Made by a program: the position numbers and the translations under genes. From Dehalococcoidales bacterium (lineage in GTDB: Bacteria; Chloroflexota; Dehalococcoidia; Dehalococcoidales; RBG-16-60-22), in contig JADHXF010000035.1 in the NCBI GenBank assembly GCA_016783105.1, positions 1 through 17,228 of the forward strand: a DNA stretch of 17,228 nt, in the 5' to 3' direction. Position 1 is the first letter of the stretch. Each line of letters begins with the position of its first letter. Positions 1 to 8,537 of this stretch are shown here, piece after piece. The notes beneath the pieces are model-generated. The model ran no database searches. It saw only the letters and a program-made list of their open reading frames with translations, and was not told the origin of the DNA.

Positions 1-35
1 TGCTCGGCAGTGAACCTCTTGTGGATCTGGTCCAT
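1..35 (-). CDS. Transposase N-terminus (partial, integrase-core type)
   Basis: Only the first 11 codons and two bases of the next lie inside the window; the gene runs off the left edge. The reverse strand reads M-D-Q-I-H-K-R-F-T-A-E. It is preceded by a very strong ribosome binding site (AGGAGG about 3 to 5 bases before the ATG) in a run of A. From memory, this opening matches a group of insertion-sequence transposases with an N-terminal helix-turn-helix and an integrase (DDE) core, common in Chloroflexota and other environmental genomes. The three 22-bp repeats just upstream of the start support a mobile element. With so few residues the family call is tentative; the open frame and ribosome binding site are seen directly. 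Confidence 0.5.
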   Translation of the reverse strand, partial: MDQIHKRFTAE

Positions 36-68
36 ACATCCTCCTTTTTTCAGAAGGATGCCACATCC

Positions 69-134
69 CAGTCTAGTTTTGAACCATTAACAGTCTAACT
101 TTCAAGCGTTAACAGTCTAATTTTGAAAAATTAG
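69..134. repeat. Three tandem 22-bp repeats, likely transposase-binding IS end
   Basis: Three head-to-tail 22-bp units occupy 69-90, 91-112 and 113-134. Each begins CAGTCTA and the first two end in TTAA, with a partly conserved TTTTGAA centre. The outermost unit contains a perfect palindrome, CTAATTTT-GA-AAAATTAG (117-134). The array sits between the leftward transposase start and the first chromosomal gene. Arrays of about 20-bp repeats at the ends of IS21- and Mu-like elements bind transposase. By analogy this is the right terminus of the element whose transposase begins at 35. The exact outer boundary cannot be fixed because the other end is outside the window. Confidence 0.6.
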
Positions 135-154
135 TAAGATACCCCAAAAAAGTA

Positions 155-183
155 TTGACAAATATGACGTTTAGTATTAATAT
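155..183 (+). promoter_or_regulatory. Near-consensus sigma-70 promoter
   Basis: TTGACA at 155-160 and TAATAT at 178-183 are separated by exactly 17 bases, 28 bases before the start codon at 212. The -35 box is perfect and the -10 differs from consensus at one base. The promoter lies just 20 bp outside the repeat array of the putative insertion sequence. It could therefore be native, or partly built from the element end. Confidence 0.65.
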
Positions 184-211
184 TCGCCATTATATTCAAT
201 GAGGCATTCAC

Positions 212-469
212 ATGAACCCTCGATACAATATAAAGCAAAAAGTAGTAATAAAACCGCCTGCTGCTCAATCTCCAGATCCACGGAACTCGACTCTAGATAA
301 ATATGCCGGACAAATTGGCACGATTGTCGATTGCTATTGGATAAGTACGCATCTCAGTGGGGTCTTTTATATTTACAGAGTGAAGGTTGGAGCAAACGAT
401 AGCGAAATCGTGGTACATGAAGATGAAATAGAAGAGCTTACTGGCGTGTCTTTGAAAGGTAGAAAGTAG
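212..469 (+). CDS. Small SH3-like hypothetical protein (85 aa)
   Basis: This soluble protein of 85 residues has no signal peptide or membrane segment. Residues 7-12 (KQKVVI) and 31-56 (YAGQIGTIVDCYW onward to FYIYRV) have the alternating pattern and the G-x-x-G-T-I/V turn seen in KOW/SH3-like barrels. An acidic HEDEIEEL helix follows near the C-terminus. The start is supported by GAGG at 201-204, seven bases before ATG, and by the strong promoter at 155-183. I recall similar short proteins in Dehalococcoidia genomes but know no function. The gene stands alone between the insertion-sequence end and the lipoprotein gene. Partner binding by the barrel is inference only. Confidence 0.65.
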   Translation: MNPRYNIKQKVVIKPPAAQSPDPRNSTLDKYAGQIGTIVDCYWISTHLSGVFYIYRVKVGANDSEIVVHEDEIEELTGVSLKGRK

Positions 470-491
470 TTCCTTACGACACCCAATCACC

Positions 492-512
492 CTCCCCACT
501 TTTAAATGACAT
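492..512 (+). repeat. Short direct repeat, copy 1 (downstream of 85-aa gene)
   Basis: CTCCCCACTTTTAAATGACAT begins 22 bases after the stop codon at 469. A second copy, differing by one substitution and one T, lies at 1454-1473, 21 bases after the next gene's stop. I see no hairpin in it, so it is not an obvious terminator. Confidence 0.55.
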
Positions 513-573
513 TACATCTCCCCCCCATACATCTCTAGTTTAAACGCGGCTAGGGATTCGGGAGGTTTGTACT

Positions 574-627
574 ATTGACAATCATCGCGGCGGGCTTTAA
601 CATTACCACACCAGATGATTTGTCAAT
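574..627 (+). promoter_or_regulatory. Promoter with flanking inverted repeat (possible operator)
   Basis: A -35 box TTGACA (575-580) and a -10 box TAACAT (598-603), 17 bases apart, lie 49 bases before the lipoprotein start at 653. An inverted repeat brackets them: ATTGACAATCAT (574-585) against ATGATTTGTCAAT (615-627), complementary over 12 bases with one bulged base. The left arm covers the -35 box. Such an arrangement suits a dimeric repressor or a symmetric divergent control site. The promoter boxes are clear; the operator role is inference. Confidence 0.5.
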
Positions 628-652
628 ATTATTGATTTAGGGGGCAGGTAGA

Positions 653-1432
653 ATGAGAAAAATCACCATACTATCAATGTTATTGGTTATGGCACTTTTT
701 ACGGTGCCTTCTTGTGCTTCAGAAGTGTCGCAGCAAGAGTATGACAGGGTGAGCAATGAACTAAGTACCATCCAGAGCCAGCTTGCATCACTACAGGGCA
801 AATTGGCTGAAGCTGAGTTACTGCAAGCTCAAAATGAAGAATTGAACAAACAATTTGATACTGCAAAGAGCGAATTTGAGGGCATGCAAGCCAGGTATGA
901 AGATTTGAATGCCGAACATGAAGAATTGAATGAACAATTTGATACTGCAAAGAGTGAATTTGAAGACATGCAAGCCAGGTATGAAGATTTGGATGCCGAA
1001 TATGAAGAGTTGAATGAACAATTTGAAGAGTTGAGTGAGCAGTATGACATCGCTACGGGGGCAGGAGCGCAAATTGATGAGGAAGATATAGAACAGGCAG
1101 TGTTCAAATTAGTAAACCAGGAGAGAGAAAATAATGGCTTAGATGAAATAGCGTGGGGTGATAACCTTTACAAATGGGCCACAGCCAACAGCCGCAGTAT
1201 GGCAACAAACAAGCGCCTTGAGTACTCTGAATATATCGGCTGGCAAGAAGTCTTCTGGGCTACAGGATATGGTACGGCAGATAGAATCGCCAGCGCCGCA
1301 TTGACAGTTTGGGAAAACCGCCAACAATACGAGCGAAGTTTTCTTAACACGGGCGCTAAATATGGGGCGGTGGGGGTGTATAAATCGGGAGAAATTTTTT
1401 ACATTACCTATATGGCCGATTACTTCCGCTAA
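653..1432 (+). CDS. Coiled-coil lipoprotein with C-terminal CAP-like domain
   Basis: This 259-aa protein begins with a lipoprotein signal: MRK, a hydrophobic stretch, then V-P-S-C with the lipidated cysteine at residue 21 (the proline is slightly unusual). Residues 24-135 form a charged heptad coiled coil containing two 28-residue repeats (62-89 and 90-117) and the start of a third. Residues 145-259 resemble the CAP/SCP-PR1 (YkwD-like) fold: VFKLVNQERENNGLDEIAW opens it, and YGAVGVY followed by FYITYMADY closes it. The usual CAP pocket His-Glu-His residues are not evident: the His/Ser-Pro segment is replaced by LEYSEYIGWQEVFW. It is probably an envelope-anchored spacer or adhesion protein rather than an enzyme. 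The start is supported by AGGGGG at 639-644 and the promoter upstream. Confidence is good for lipoprotein and coiled coil, moderate for CAP. Confidence 0.75.
   Translation: MRKITILSMLLVMALFTVPSCASEVSQQEYDRVSNELSTIQSQLASLQGKLAEAELLQAQNEELNKQFDTAKSEFEGMQARYEDLNAEHEELNEQFDTAKSEFEDMQARYEDLDAEYEELNEQFEELSEQYDIATGAGAQIDEEDIEQAVFKLVNQERENNGLDEIAWGDNLYKWATANSRSMATNKRLEYSEYIGWQEVFWATGYGTADRIASAALTVWENRQQYERSFLNTGAKYGAVGVYKSGEIFYITYMADYFR
836..1026 (+). repeat. In-frame 84-bp tandem repeat (coiled-coil units)
   Basis: Units 836-919 and 920-1003 are each 84 bp (28 codons, four heptads) and differ at 7 of 84 positions by direct comparison. A third unit starts at 1004 and matches for about 23 bp before diverging. 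The near identity at synonymous sites indicates recent duplication, so the coiled-coil length may vary between strains. Confidence 0.85.
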
Positions 1433-1453
1433 CAATGCAAACCGACCTATCTT

Positions 1454-1473
1454 CTCCCCGCTTTAAATGACAT
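1454..1473 (+). repeat. Short direct repeat, copy 2 (downstream of lipoprotein gene)
   Basis: CTCCCCGCTTTAAATGACAT starts at the same distance from the upstream stop codon as copy 1 at 492-512. The rest of this 173-base gap holds three ACGT-centred motifs (1512, 1527, 1540), two of them inside 8-base palindromes, of unknown meaning. Confidence 0.55.
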
Positions 1474-1605
1474 CGCTTCAACCCGTTCTCTCAGTGAGTA
1501 GAGCGACATCTACGTAGCCAGAGTCTACGTGAAGCCTTTACGTAAGTTTTATTTGCATTTGGTTTTTTTCGATTATACACTACCTCACAAAAAGGTGATG
1601 ATAAA

Positions 1606-1800
1606 ATGATAAAATTTAAATTCAGTGTATTTACTCACAGCTTTCCCGGTGTTTGTTTTGTCAGTGGTCTCGCATTAGTAATAATTTCCAGCCTTGCTAA
1701 GTTAGGTGGTGGCCTAATTGGCCTAGGCGTATTATTAATGCTCGTAGGTATCGGGTTATATATTTTGTATCTATATCTAAACTCAAAACGATACAGGTAA
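1606..1800 (+). CDS. Small membrane protein, two predicted TM helices (64 aa)
   Basis: This 64-residue protein is dominated by hydrophobic stretches at about 15-30 and 34-57. A Lys-rich start (MIKFKF) and a basic C-terminus (SKRYR) suggest a two-helix hairpin with both ends in the cytoplasm. AGGTGAT, a good match to the 16S 3' end, lies six bases before the ATG and supports translation. I do not recognise the family. Nothing in the sequence indicates a partner or function. A 52-aa frame on the opposite strand (1697-1855) with an even better ribosome binding site overlaps its second half, so one of the two may be spurious. Confidence 0.5.
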   Translation: MIKFKFSVFTHSFPGVCFVSGLALVIISSLAKLGGGLIGLGVLLMLVGIGLYILYLYLNSKRYR

Positions 1801-1855
1801 TCAACCAACCTACGAAGATACCACCTATAAACCAAAAGAGCGTAAGGTCATTCAT
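1697..1855 (-). CDS. Possible 52-aa antisense small membrane protein
   Basis: On the reverse strand AAAGGAGG stands nine bases before an ATG at 1855 that opens a 52-codon frame ending with TAG at 1697. The predicted protein starts MNDLTLFWFIGGIFVGWLIT. It has one clear membrane helix (about residues 6-25) followed by a basic tail, the layout of many small single-pass proteins. Its 3' part overlaps the second half of the 64-aa gene on the other strand. The ribosome binding site is among the best in the window, but the purine run could be chance. Function is unknown. Confidence 0.3.
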   Translation of the reverse strand: MNDLTLFWFIGGIFVGWLITCIVLSLDIDTKYITRYLRALIIRLGQLGHHLT

Positions 1856-1917
1856 TTATAACTTCCTCCTTTCAACCATAAGCAAACAGAACCTAAAAAA
1901 AGTAACGCATAAGCATG

Positions 1918-1923
1918 AGGAGG
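1918..1923 (+). promoter_or_regulatory. Ribosome binding site that decides the start at 1933
   Basis: AGGAGG lies nine bases before ATG 1933. The upstream in-frame ATG at 1915 overlaps this site and has no ribosome binding site of its own, so the longer form with MRRTSA is unlikely. Confidence 0.75.
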
Positions 1924-1932
1924 ACATCAGCT

Positions 1933-3153
1933 ATGAAGATAGCAGGGCTCAAGACATACGTGGTGGGTAACCCGCCACCCCATCACGGCGGACGCAACTG
2001 GGTATTCCTGAAAATTACCACAGATGACGGCATAGCCGGCTTTGGCGAAGCCTATGCCGTGCCTTTTGACCCGAACACAGTAGCGCGACTGATTGAGGAC
2101 ATGGGCGAGCGGTACGTCATCGGTGCTGACCCATTTAAGACGGAAAGGCTCTGGAGGATACTCTACGGCAGCGGTTACGGCCAGCATCCAGACCTGACCA
2201 AGATGGGGGTTATCAGCGCCTTTGAAATGGCCTGCTGGGATATTGTGGGCAAGGCGCTGAACCAGCCAATCTACAATCTGCTTGGTGGGCAGTACCACGA
2301 GAAGCTCAGGTCCTATACTTACCTCTATCCCGCACCCGGAGAATCGGCGCAGAGCAACCTGAGCGTGCATTGCGACCCGGAAAGGGCGGCACAAAGAGCC
2401 GCCGAATATGTTAAGCAGGGCTTTACCGCGGTGAAGTTTGACCCCATTCTCGACCTTATGTCGCCATTCGACCCCAGGGAACTCTCCCTGGAAGCGCTTG
2501 CCAATGCGGAGGCTGTTGTCAGGAGTGTACGAGAGGCCGTCGGCAACCGGTGTGACCTGCTTATCGGAACCCACGGGCAGATGACCACTCACAGCGCTAT
2601 CAGGCTGGCCAGGAGGCTCGAGAAATACGACCCGCTATGGTTTGAGGAGCCGGTTCCTCCAGAGAATGTAGACGAGATGGCCAGAGTTGCCCGGTTCACC
2701 AGTATCCCTATCGCCACCGGTGAACGGTTGTCAACGGTGTATGAATTCACTGAATTACTCGAGAAACAAGCAGCGGCAATTCTGCAGATGGCCCTCGGCC
2801 GTGTCGGAGGCATAATGGAGGCCAAAACTATAGCCGGGATGGCCGAAGCGCATTACGCACAAATCGCACCGCACCTGTTCTGCGGACCAATAGAAGGCGC
2901 CGCCAATATACAAATCGACACCTGCAGTCCCAATTTCCTGATTCAGGAAAGTATAGAAACGTGGGGTGGTTTTCACGCCGAGATTTTAAAGGAGCCAATC
3001 CGGTGGGAGGATGGCTACATTATTCCACCCACCAAACCAGGCCTGGGCGTTGAGCTGAACGAGGAGGTCGCCGCCAGACATCCCTATATCCCGGTCGAAG
3101 CAGGGGCATGGATGTGGGATACCCCTCCCGATTTGCAGAGCAAGCGCACCTGA
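1933..3153 (+). CDS. Mandelate racemase/muconate lactonizing-type enolase superfamily enzyme
   Basis: From ATG 1933 the protein is 406 aa, typical for this superfamily. These enzymes abstract a proton alpha to a carboxylate, using Mg2+ held by three acidic residues; many relatives are sugar-acid dehydratases. The N-terminal capping domain covers about 1-125 (GFGEAYAVPF; CWDIVGKALNQPIYNLLGG). The barrel shows AVKFDP (about 167-172), FEEP (E238/E239) and TGER (E264) as the second and third metal-ligand regions, and His314 in APHLF. The first ligand position, usually Asp in D-x-N/H-G, reads G-T-H-G (212-215), so that Asp is absent. I recall an uncharacterised subgroup with this GTHGQ motif. It is likely a sugar-acid dehydratase-like enzyme; the substrate is unknown. 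The gene is monocistronic here and converges on the DUF362 gene. Confidence 0.85.
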   Translation: MKIAGLKTYVVGNPPPHHGGRNWVFLKITTDDGIAGFGEAYAVPFDPNTVARLIEDMGERYVIGADPFKTERLWRILYGSGYGQHPDLTKMGVISAFEMACWDIVGKALNQPIYNLLGGQYHEKLRSYTYLYPAPGESAQSNLSVHCDPERAAQRAAEYVKQGFTAVKFDPILDLMSPFDPRELSLEALANAEAVVRSVREAVGNRCDLLIGTHGQMTTHSAIRLARRLEKYDPLWFEEPVPPENVDEMARVARFTSIPIATGERLSTVYEFTELLEKQAAAILQMALGRVGGIMEAKTIAGMAEAHYAQIAPHLFCGPIEGAANIQIDTCSPNFLIQESIETWGGFHAEILKEPIRWEDGYIIPPTKPGLGVELNEEVAARHPYIPVEAGAWMWDTPPDLQSKRT

Positions 3154-3175
3154 CACTCCTGTTTCCTGCATTGAC

Positions 3176-3224
3176 CTCATTAAAGCGGTAAATGAGCTAA
3201 CGGGACAAGTTTTTCGCTTGACCC
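3176..3224. terminator. Two hairpins between converging genes (possible terminators)
   Basis: In the 75-base gap between the converging enolase-family and DUF362 genes, CTCATT (3176-3181) pairs with AATGAG (3191-3196). GGGACAAG (3202-3209) pairs with CTTGACCC (3217-3224) with one A-A mismatch. Neither is followed by a classic long T run, so intrinsic termination is only plausible. Confidence 0.35.
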
Positions 3225-3228
3225 TCTT

Positions 3229-4374
3229 CTAGCGGAATAAGATTTTGCCCAGCAGCGTATCCTTTATGGTTACCGCGCCTTCCGGGCATAATTCCTGACA
3301 GCAGTAACACCGAATGCAGCGGTCATATTTAAACGTCGGCGGCGCTGCTTCATCACCGCTGTGCCGGTTAACCGCTTTCGGCCTGACCGGGCACACTTCA
3401 ACACAGGTACCGCAATTAGTACAAATTGTTTCGTCGATAGCTGGTCGCGGACACAGCCGGTTTTTCAGGAATGTTCTCAGTGCCCCTTTGGGCATCACCA
3501 CCGGAGGCTTACGTACCACATCAAAGTCGCGGTCAACGAACGATGCCACATTCTCGCCGACCACTTCAATGTTCTCGTAATGATACGTGCCGAGTCCGGC
3601 TCTCTCCCCCGGCTCTGATGTAGGCACAAATGCAGGGTCCAGGTCAATGATTTTACAGGCCATCGCGTCCAGAGCCACGGGGTCGCTGGAGAATAACAGG
3701 ACACCCAGTTTCCTGGGCTTTCCGCTTCTCGGCCCGTTTCCCTCCATAGCCATAATCCCATCCATGATATACAGACGCGGTCTGATTAATGCGGTCAGGT
3801 CAACGAGCATGGTGGCAAACTCGTACGGGTCTGGCATCTTGACATGAAACTGGCTCTTCAGAAAACCGGGCACACAGCCAAATTGATTCTTGATTGCCCC
3901 GGTGAATCTCGTCAGGCCATGTGTTTTCAGTTTCGGCAGGCTTATCAACCCGTCTGATTCCAGCACCCCGTTGGCCAGAACAAACTTCTTGTTTAAAAGC
4001 GCTTCTCTGTGGGCAACGTCCCTGCCTTTATCGAAGTCGACCAGTTTTATCCCCAGTTCATCGGCTACCGGCTTCAAATGGGCCCTTCTCATATTACCTT
4101 CGCATTTGCCAAAACCTGGAGAATCCCCGCAATACATCGTGACGCCGGCTTGCTTCAATATTGCGCCGACAGCTTTAAATACCGAGGGATGTGTCGTGAC
4201 GCACTTCTGGGGATTGACGCCGAATAGCACATTAGGCTTGATAACTATTTTTTCACCGGGTTTAACGAAACTGGAGATGCCTCCAAGCAGGTCAAGCCCC
4301 GCCGCAACCGCCTCGTGTACCTGCTGGTTGTCATAAGTATCACATCTTACCAGGGCTACGGTTGATTTAAGCAT
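3229..4374 (-). CDS. DUF362 protein with C-terminal 2x[4Fe-4S] ferredoxin domain
   Basis: This 381-aa protein has a DUF362 domain (about 5-290), with KPGEKIVIKPNVL (38-50), SLPKLKTH (145-152), GAIKN (159-163) and SSDPVALDA (229-237). A bacterial ferredoxin domain follows, with cysteines 318/321/324/328 and 353/356/359/363, each motif ending C-P. This fits two 4Fe-4S clusters and a cytoplasmic redox role, but DUF362 proteins have no settled reaction. There is no signal peptide. It is the last gene of the five-gene leftward cluster, 119 bases after tyrosine phenol-lyase. An AGGG five bases before ATG and a more distant AAGGAG give a modest ribosome binding site. It may supply or accept electrons for a cluster dehydrogenase, which is inference. 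Confidence 0.9.
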   Translation of the reverse strand: MLKSTVALVRCDTYDNQQVHEAVAAGLDLLGGISSFVKPGEKIVIKPNVLFGVNPQKCVTTHPSVFKAVGAILKQAGVTMYCGDSPGFGKCEGNMRRAHLKPVADELGIKLVDFDKGRDVAHREALLNKKFVLANGVLESDGLISLPKLKTHGLTRFTGAIKNQFGCVPGFLKSQFHVKMPDPYEFATMLVDLTALIRPRLYIMDGIMAMEGNGPRSGKPRKLGVLLFSSDPVALDAMACKIIDLDPAFVPTSEPGERAGLGTYHYENIEVVGENVASFVDRDFDVVRKPPVVMPKGALRTFLKNRLCPRPAIDETICTNCGTCVEVCPVRPKAVNRHSGDEAAPPTFKYDRCIRCYCCQELCPEGAVTIKDTLLGKILFR

Positions 4375-4493
4375 GATTACCCTACTTTATCTCCTTGTGT
4401 AAAGAACCGAACCAATACCCTTCGGGTTATGGCCTGAAATCTTGGCGGTATTGACAACCAGCGCACACTGGCATCTTTAGCTCTGGCCTCATG

Positions 4494-5945
<1,452 letters not shown>

Positions 5946-6016
5946 TTATAATATGCTGTATTCCTCCACATAAAACCAGCATAGCACAAGCACCGTGGAC
6001 ACCGGTACGCAACCCG

Positions 6017-7147
6017 CTACGGTGCCAGAGCCACTTTGCCCACGTCTTTAGTGCCGGTTAATTCAAGCCCTTTTGGAAATTCTTGTAGCGGCAATACATG
6101 AGTTACCACATCCTCTACCGGCGAATCCATCTGTTCCAGCATGGCTATAACATCACGGAAAATTACGCTGGGATAGCCCCAGGAACCGTGGATATCCAGG
6201 TCTTTATTGCAGATAAAGAAGGGTATTATCTCAGTCGGGCCATTGTTGGTAAAGTTGCCGACTTCGATAAGTTTTCCGCCTCGCCGGACGAAATCAACCG
6301 CTTCCTTGAAAGCCAGGGGCGCACCAGCCGCTTCAATGGTGACATCGGGCCCCACCATATCAGTAATGTCTTTAACCTGTTTCAGTCTATCTTCAAGGGG
6401 CAAATTACCATCGATTGTTATATCAGCACCCAGTCTTTTTGCCATTTCTAATCTGTTGGGCAATAAATCCTGTACAATTATGAGCCCGGCACCGCTATAA
6501 CGTAATGCAGCGACAACCATTAAGCCAATAGGGCCGGCACCAAGTACCATGGTACTGCGTCCCACGCCATAGCCGCGGCGCATTTCCGGCTCCCCTGGAC
6601 TGTACGCCCGTTCTACCGCTCTCAGCGCGGTGGCCATCGGCTCAATAAGCACCGCTCTCTTCATAGCCATGTTTTTTGATATTTTAAAGAGCTGCGATTT
6701 GGGAAATAAGTAGATGTATTCCGAATAGCCACCCCATACATTCGGGTTCTTTTTCAGTGAGGTCATGCCGTAAACAAAGGAGCGATTCGGGCAGAAAACC
6801 GGACGACTTGGCATATGCAAACAGTGCCAGCATTTGCCACACGGCAAGGAGCCAGGCGCAAGGGCAACTCTGTCACCTTCTTCAAGGGTACCGCCAAACA
6901 CGGCCATACTTTCATTGGCTTTCTTGCCAAGCTCCACTATCGTCCCGATAATTTCGTGCCCGGCGACAAAAGGATAAGGTGGTGTTGCCATGGGCAATTG
7001 CCCGAAGTACATGTGCTTGTCGGTACCGCAGACACCGCAGGCTTCAACTTTCAGCAGAGCACAGTCTTCTGTCACCTCGGGGATTTCAAATTCCTGCATG
7101 ACTACTTTCTGGGGCTCAACCATAACCCAGGCTCTATTCTTTGTCAT
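6017..7147 (-). CDS. Zinc-dependent medium-chain alcohol/polyol dehydrogenase
   Basis: This 376-aa member of the MDR superfamily probably oxidises a secondary alcohol (polyol, threonine or sorbitol-type) with NAD+. Catalytic zinc residues are Cys40 in ACGVCGTD, with His64-Glu65 in AGHE; Glu170 in LIEP fits the fourth position. The structural zinc lobe is Cys103/106/109/119, with a longer gap before the last cysteine than usual. The Rossmann motif GAGPIGL (203-209), followed by Asp at about 227 (VQD), suggests NAD+ rather than NADP+. An insert of about ten residues (75-88) precedes EEGDRV. The start has an excellent AAAGGAGGT six bases upstream. It follows the SAF oxidoreductase gene by 28 bases, so the two are almost surely co-transcribed. 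Confidence 0.9.
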   Translation of the reverse strand: MTKNRAWVMVEPQKVVMQEFEIPEVTEDCALLKVEACGVCGTDKHMYFGQLPMATPPYPFVAGHEIIGTIVELGKKANESMAVFGGTLEEGDRVALAPGSLPCGKCWHCLHMPSRPVFCPNRSFVYGMTSLKKNPNVWGGYSEYIYLFPKSQLFKISKNMAMKRAVLIEPMATALRAVERAYSPGEPEMRRGYGVGRSTMVLGAGPIGLMVVAALRYSGAGLIIVQDLLPNRLEMAKRLGADITIDGNLPLEDRLKQVKDITDMVGPDVTIEAAGAPLAFKEAVDFVRRGGKLIEVGNFTNNGPTEIIPFFICNKDLDIHGSWGYPSVIFRDVIAMLEQMDSPVEDVVTHVLPLQEFPKGLELTGTKDVGKVALAP

Positions 7148-7175
7148 CTGGTTACCTCCTTTCTGGATAAATTGA

Positions 7176-8537
7176 CTATCGCTTGATCGTGCCTCTCAAT
7201 TCCTCTTCTAATTTTCTACGAATCTTGAAGGAGAATTGTTCACCATCCATCTCCACGTCATCATAAGTGAGAAAGGAATCCTTGGCGACCGGCCGGATAA
7301 CCTTGTCGCCACGGCCCAGGCCCACGGGAAGATAGTTCTGGAATACACTGTCGCCAGCTTGAACCAGACGACCATATACGGTATAGCCACCCTCTCCATC
7401 CAGGATATCTCCTGGTTTCAAATCCTTCTTTGCTACCGATGCCACATCGGCTATGAAATAATTAGTGGAACCGGTAGCCTCGCCACGAAGTACCGCTGAA
7501 GCCACACTCACGCCAAGTTCCAGTCCGGTCAGATGAAACGGCCGGTATACGACCGCATACTGGCCGGAGGCATCTCTGAGAAATTCATGCGTGGATAGAA
7601 ACCGCTGCATGTAATTGGTTACTGCTCTGAACACAACAAAAAGGCCCCAGCGAAGATGGTTTTTCACCGGCGTTCCATCCCTGTTTTCACTGGCGACTAC
7701 TTCTACAATGCCGCTGTGTTCCAGAATTCCCCCTGCGGTTTTTGGTTTAAGCACATCGGGCAGGTCATCCACCCCCACCGGAGGAAACTGCAGCCCATTT
7801 TTTGGGGGAATCAAGCCGGCGGCATTGGCCACGGCACACATTTCAATGGCTGACTTCGTACCGTCCAGAAACGAATTGTACATCTGGGGATTGTAATTGC
7901 CGGAAGCCAGTTGTTCCTGAGAAAACCCAAAATGTTTCCAAACCGTGTCCGGGGTCGAGTAATGGTATTCCGGTTGATACAGGGTACCTTTGCCGGCACA
8001 GACAATTTCCGCGCCTATAGTCCGGGCCCAGTCAATCAATTCGCAAATTATCGCCGGCTGGTCCCCGTAAGCCAGCGAACAAACAACCCCCTTTTCGCTG
8101 GCCTTTTTCTTGAGTGCCAGCCCCAACAGGGCCTCCGTCTCCACGTTTACCATGACCACGTGTTTTCCGGTTTCCATGGCGGTCCAGGCATGATGAGTTC
8201 CCACCTCGGTGACGCCGGTCGCCTCGATAATTACATCCAACTCCGACTGCAACAACTCGTCCGAGTTACCGGTCAGTGTAACCTTACCCCCAACAGCACC
8301 GTCGTTAATCACGGAAGAGGAGTCCCCGAAGGCGATGGCTTCTTCAGGCCAGCCGGCTTTGATACAGACCTGCTTTGCCTTTGCCAGGTCCAGCTCGGCG
8401 ATGCCCACAATCTGCATCCCCGGGGTTATTCTGGCCTGATTTATAAACGCTGAGCTGAAGGTCCCAGCGCCAATCACACCGATTCTGACAGGTTTATTGA
8501 TCGCTTCTCTTTGCTGCAGGAGAGTGTATAATCCCAT
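7176..8537 (-). CDS. NAD(P)-dependent oxidoreductase with C-terminal SAF domain
   Basis: This 453-aa protein has an N-terminal homoserine-dehydrogenase/Gfo-like Rossmann domain: GVIGAG at 20-25, IVGIAELD at 43-50, and DVIIEATGVTEVGTHHAW at 101-118. A central substrate domain follows, then an SAF domain (about 362-430; VAKKDLKPGDILDGEGGYTVYG). The reaction is not known for the family. Such proteins are often annotated as homoserine dehydrogenase or FlgA-like, but they are found in sugar-acid and polyol catabolism loci. SAF domains form the small part of UxaA/GarD and SuyA-type dehydratases, so this SAF may bind a sugar-acid carboxylate (inference). GAGGTGA five bases before the ATG supports the start. 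The 157-base gap to the MFS gene may hold a processing site or weak promoter. Confidence 0.85.
   Translation of the reverse strand: MGLYTLLQQREAINKPVRIGVIGAGTFSSAFINQARITPGMQIVGIAELDLAKAKQVCIKAGWPEEAIAFGDSSSVINDGAVGGKVTLTGNSDELLQSELDVIIEATGVTEVGTHHAWTAMETGKHVVMVNVETEALLGLALKKKASEKGVVCSLAYGDQPAIICELIDWARTIGAEIVCAGKGTLYQPEYHYSTPDTVWKHFGFSQEQLASGNYNPQMYNSFLDGTKSAIEMCAVANAAGLIPPKNGLQFPPVGVDDLPDVLKPKTAGGILEHSGIVEVVASENRDGTPVKNHLRWGLFVVFRAVTNYMQRFLSTHEFLRDASGQYAVVYRPFHLTGLELGVSVASAVLRGEATGSTNYFIADVASVAKKDLKPGDILDGEGGYTVYGRLVQAGDSVFQNYLPVGLGRGDKVIRPVAKDSFLTYDDVEMDGEQFSFKIRRKLEEELRGTIKR

Noticed and set aside
1505..1545. Three ACGT-centred motifs in the gap after the lipoprotein gene
   Set aside because: Short palindromes with uneven spacing (15 and 13 bases); no evidence of a binding site beyond chance.
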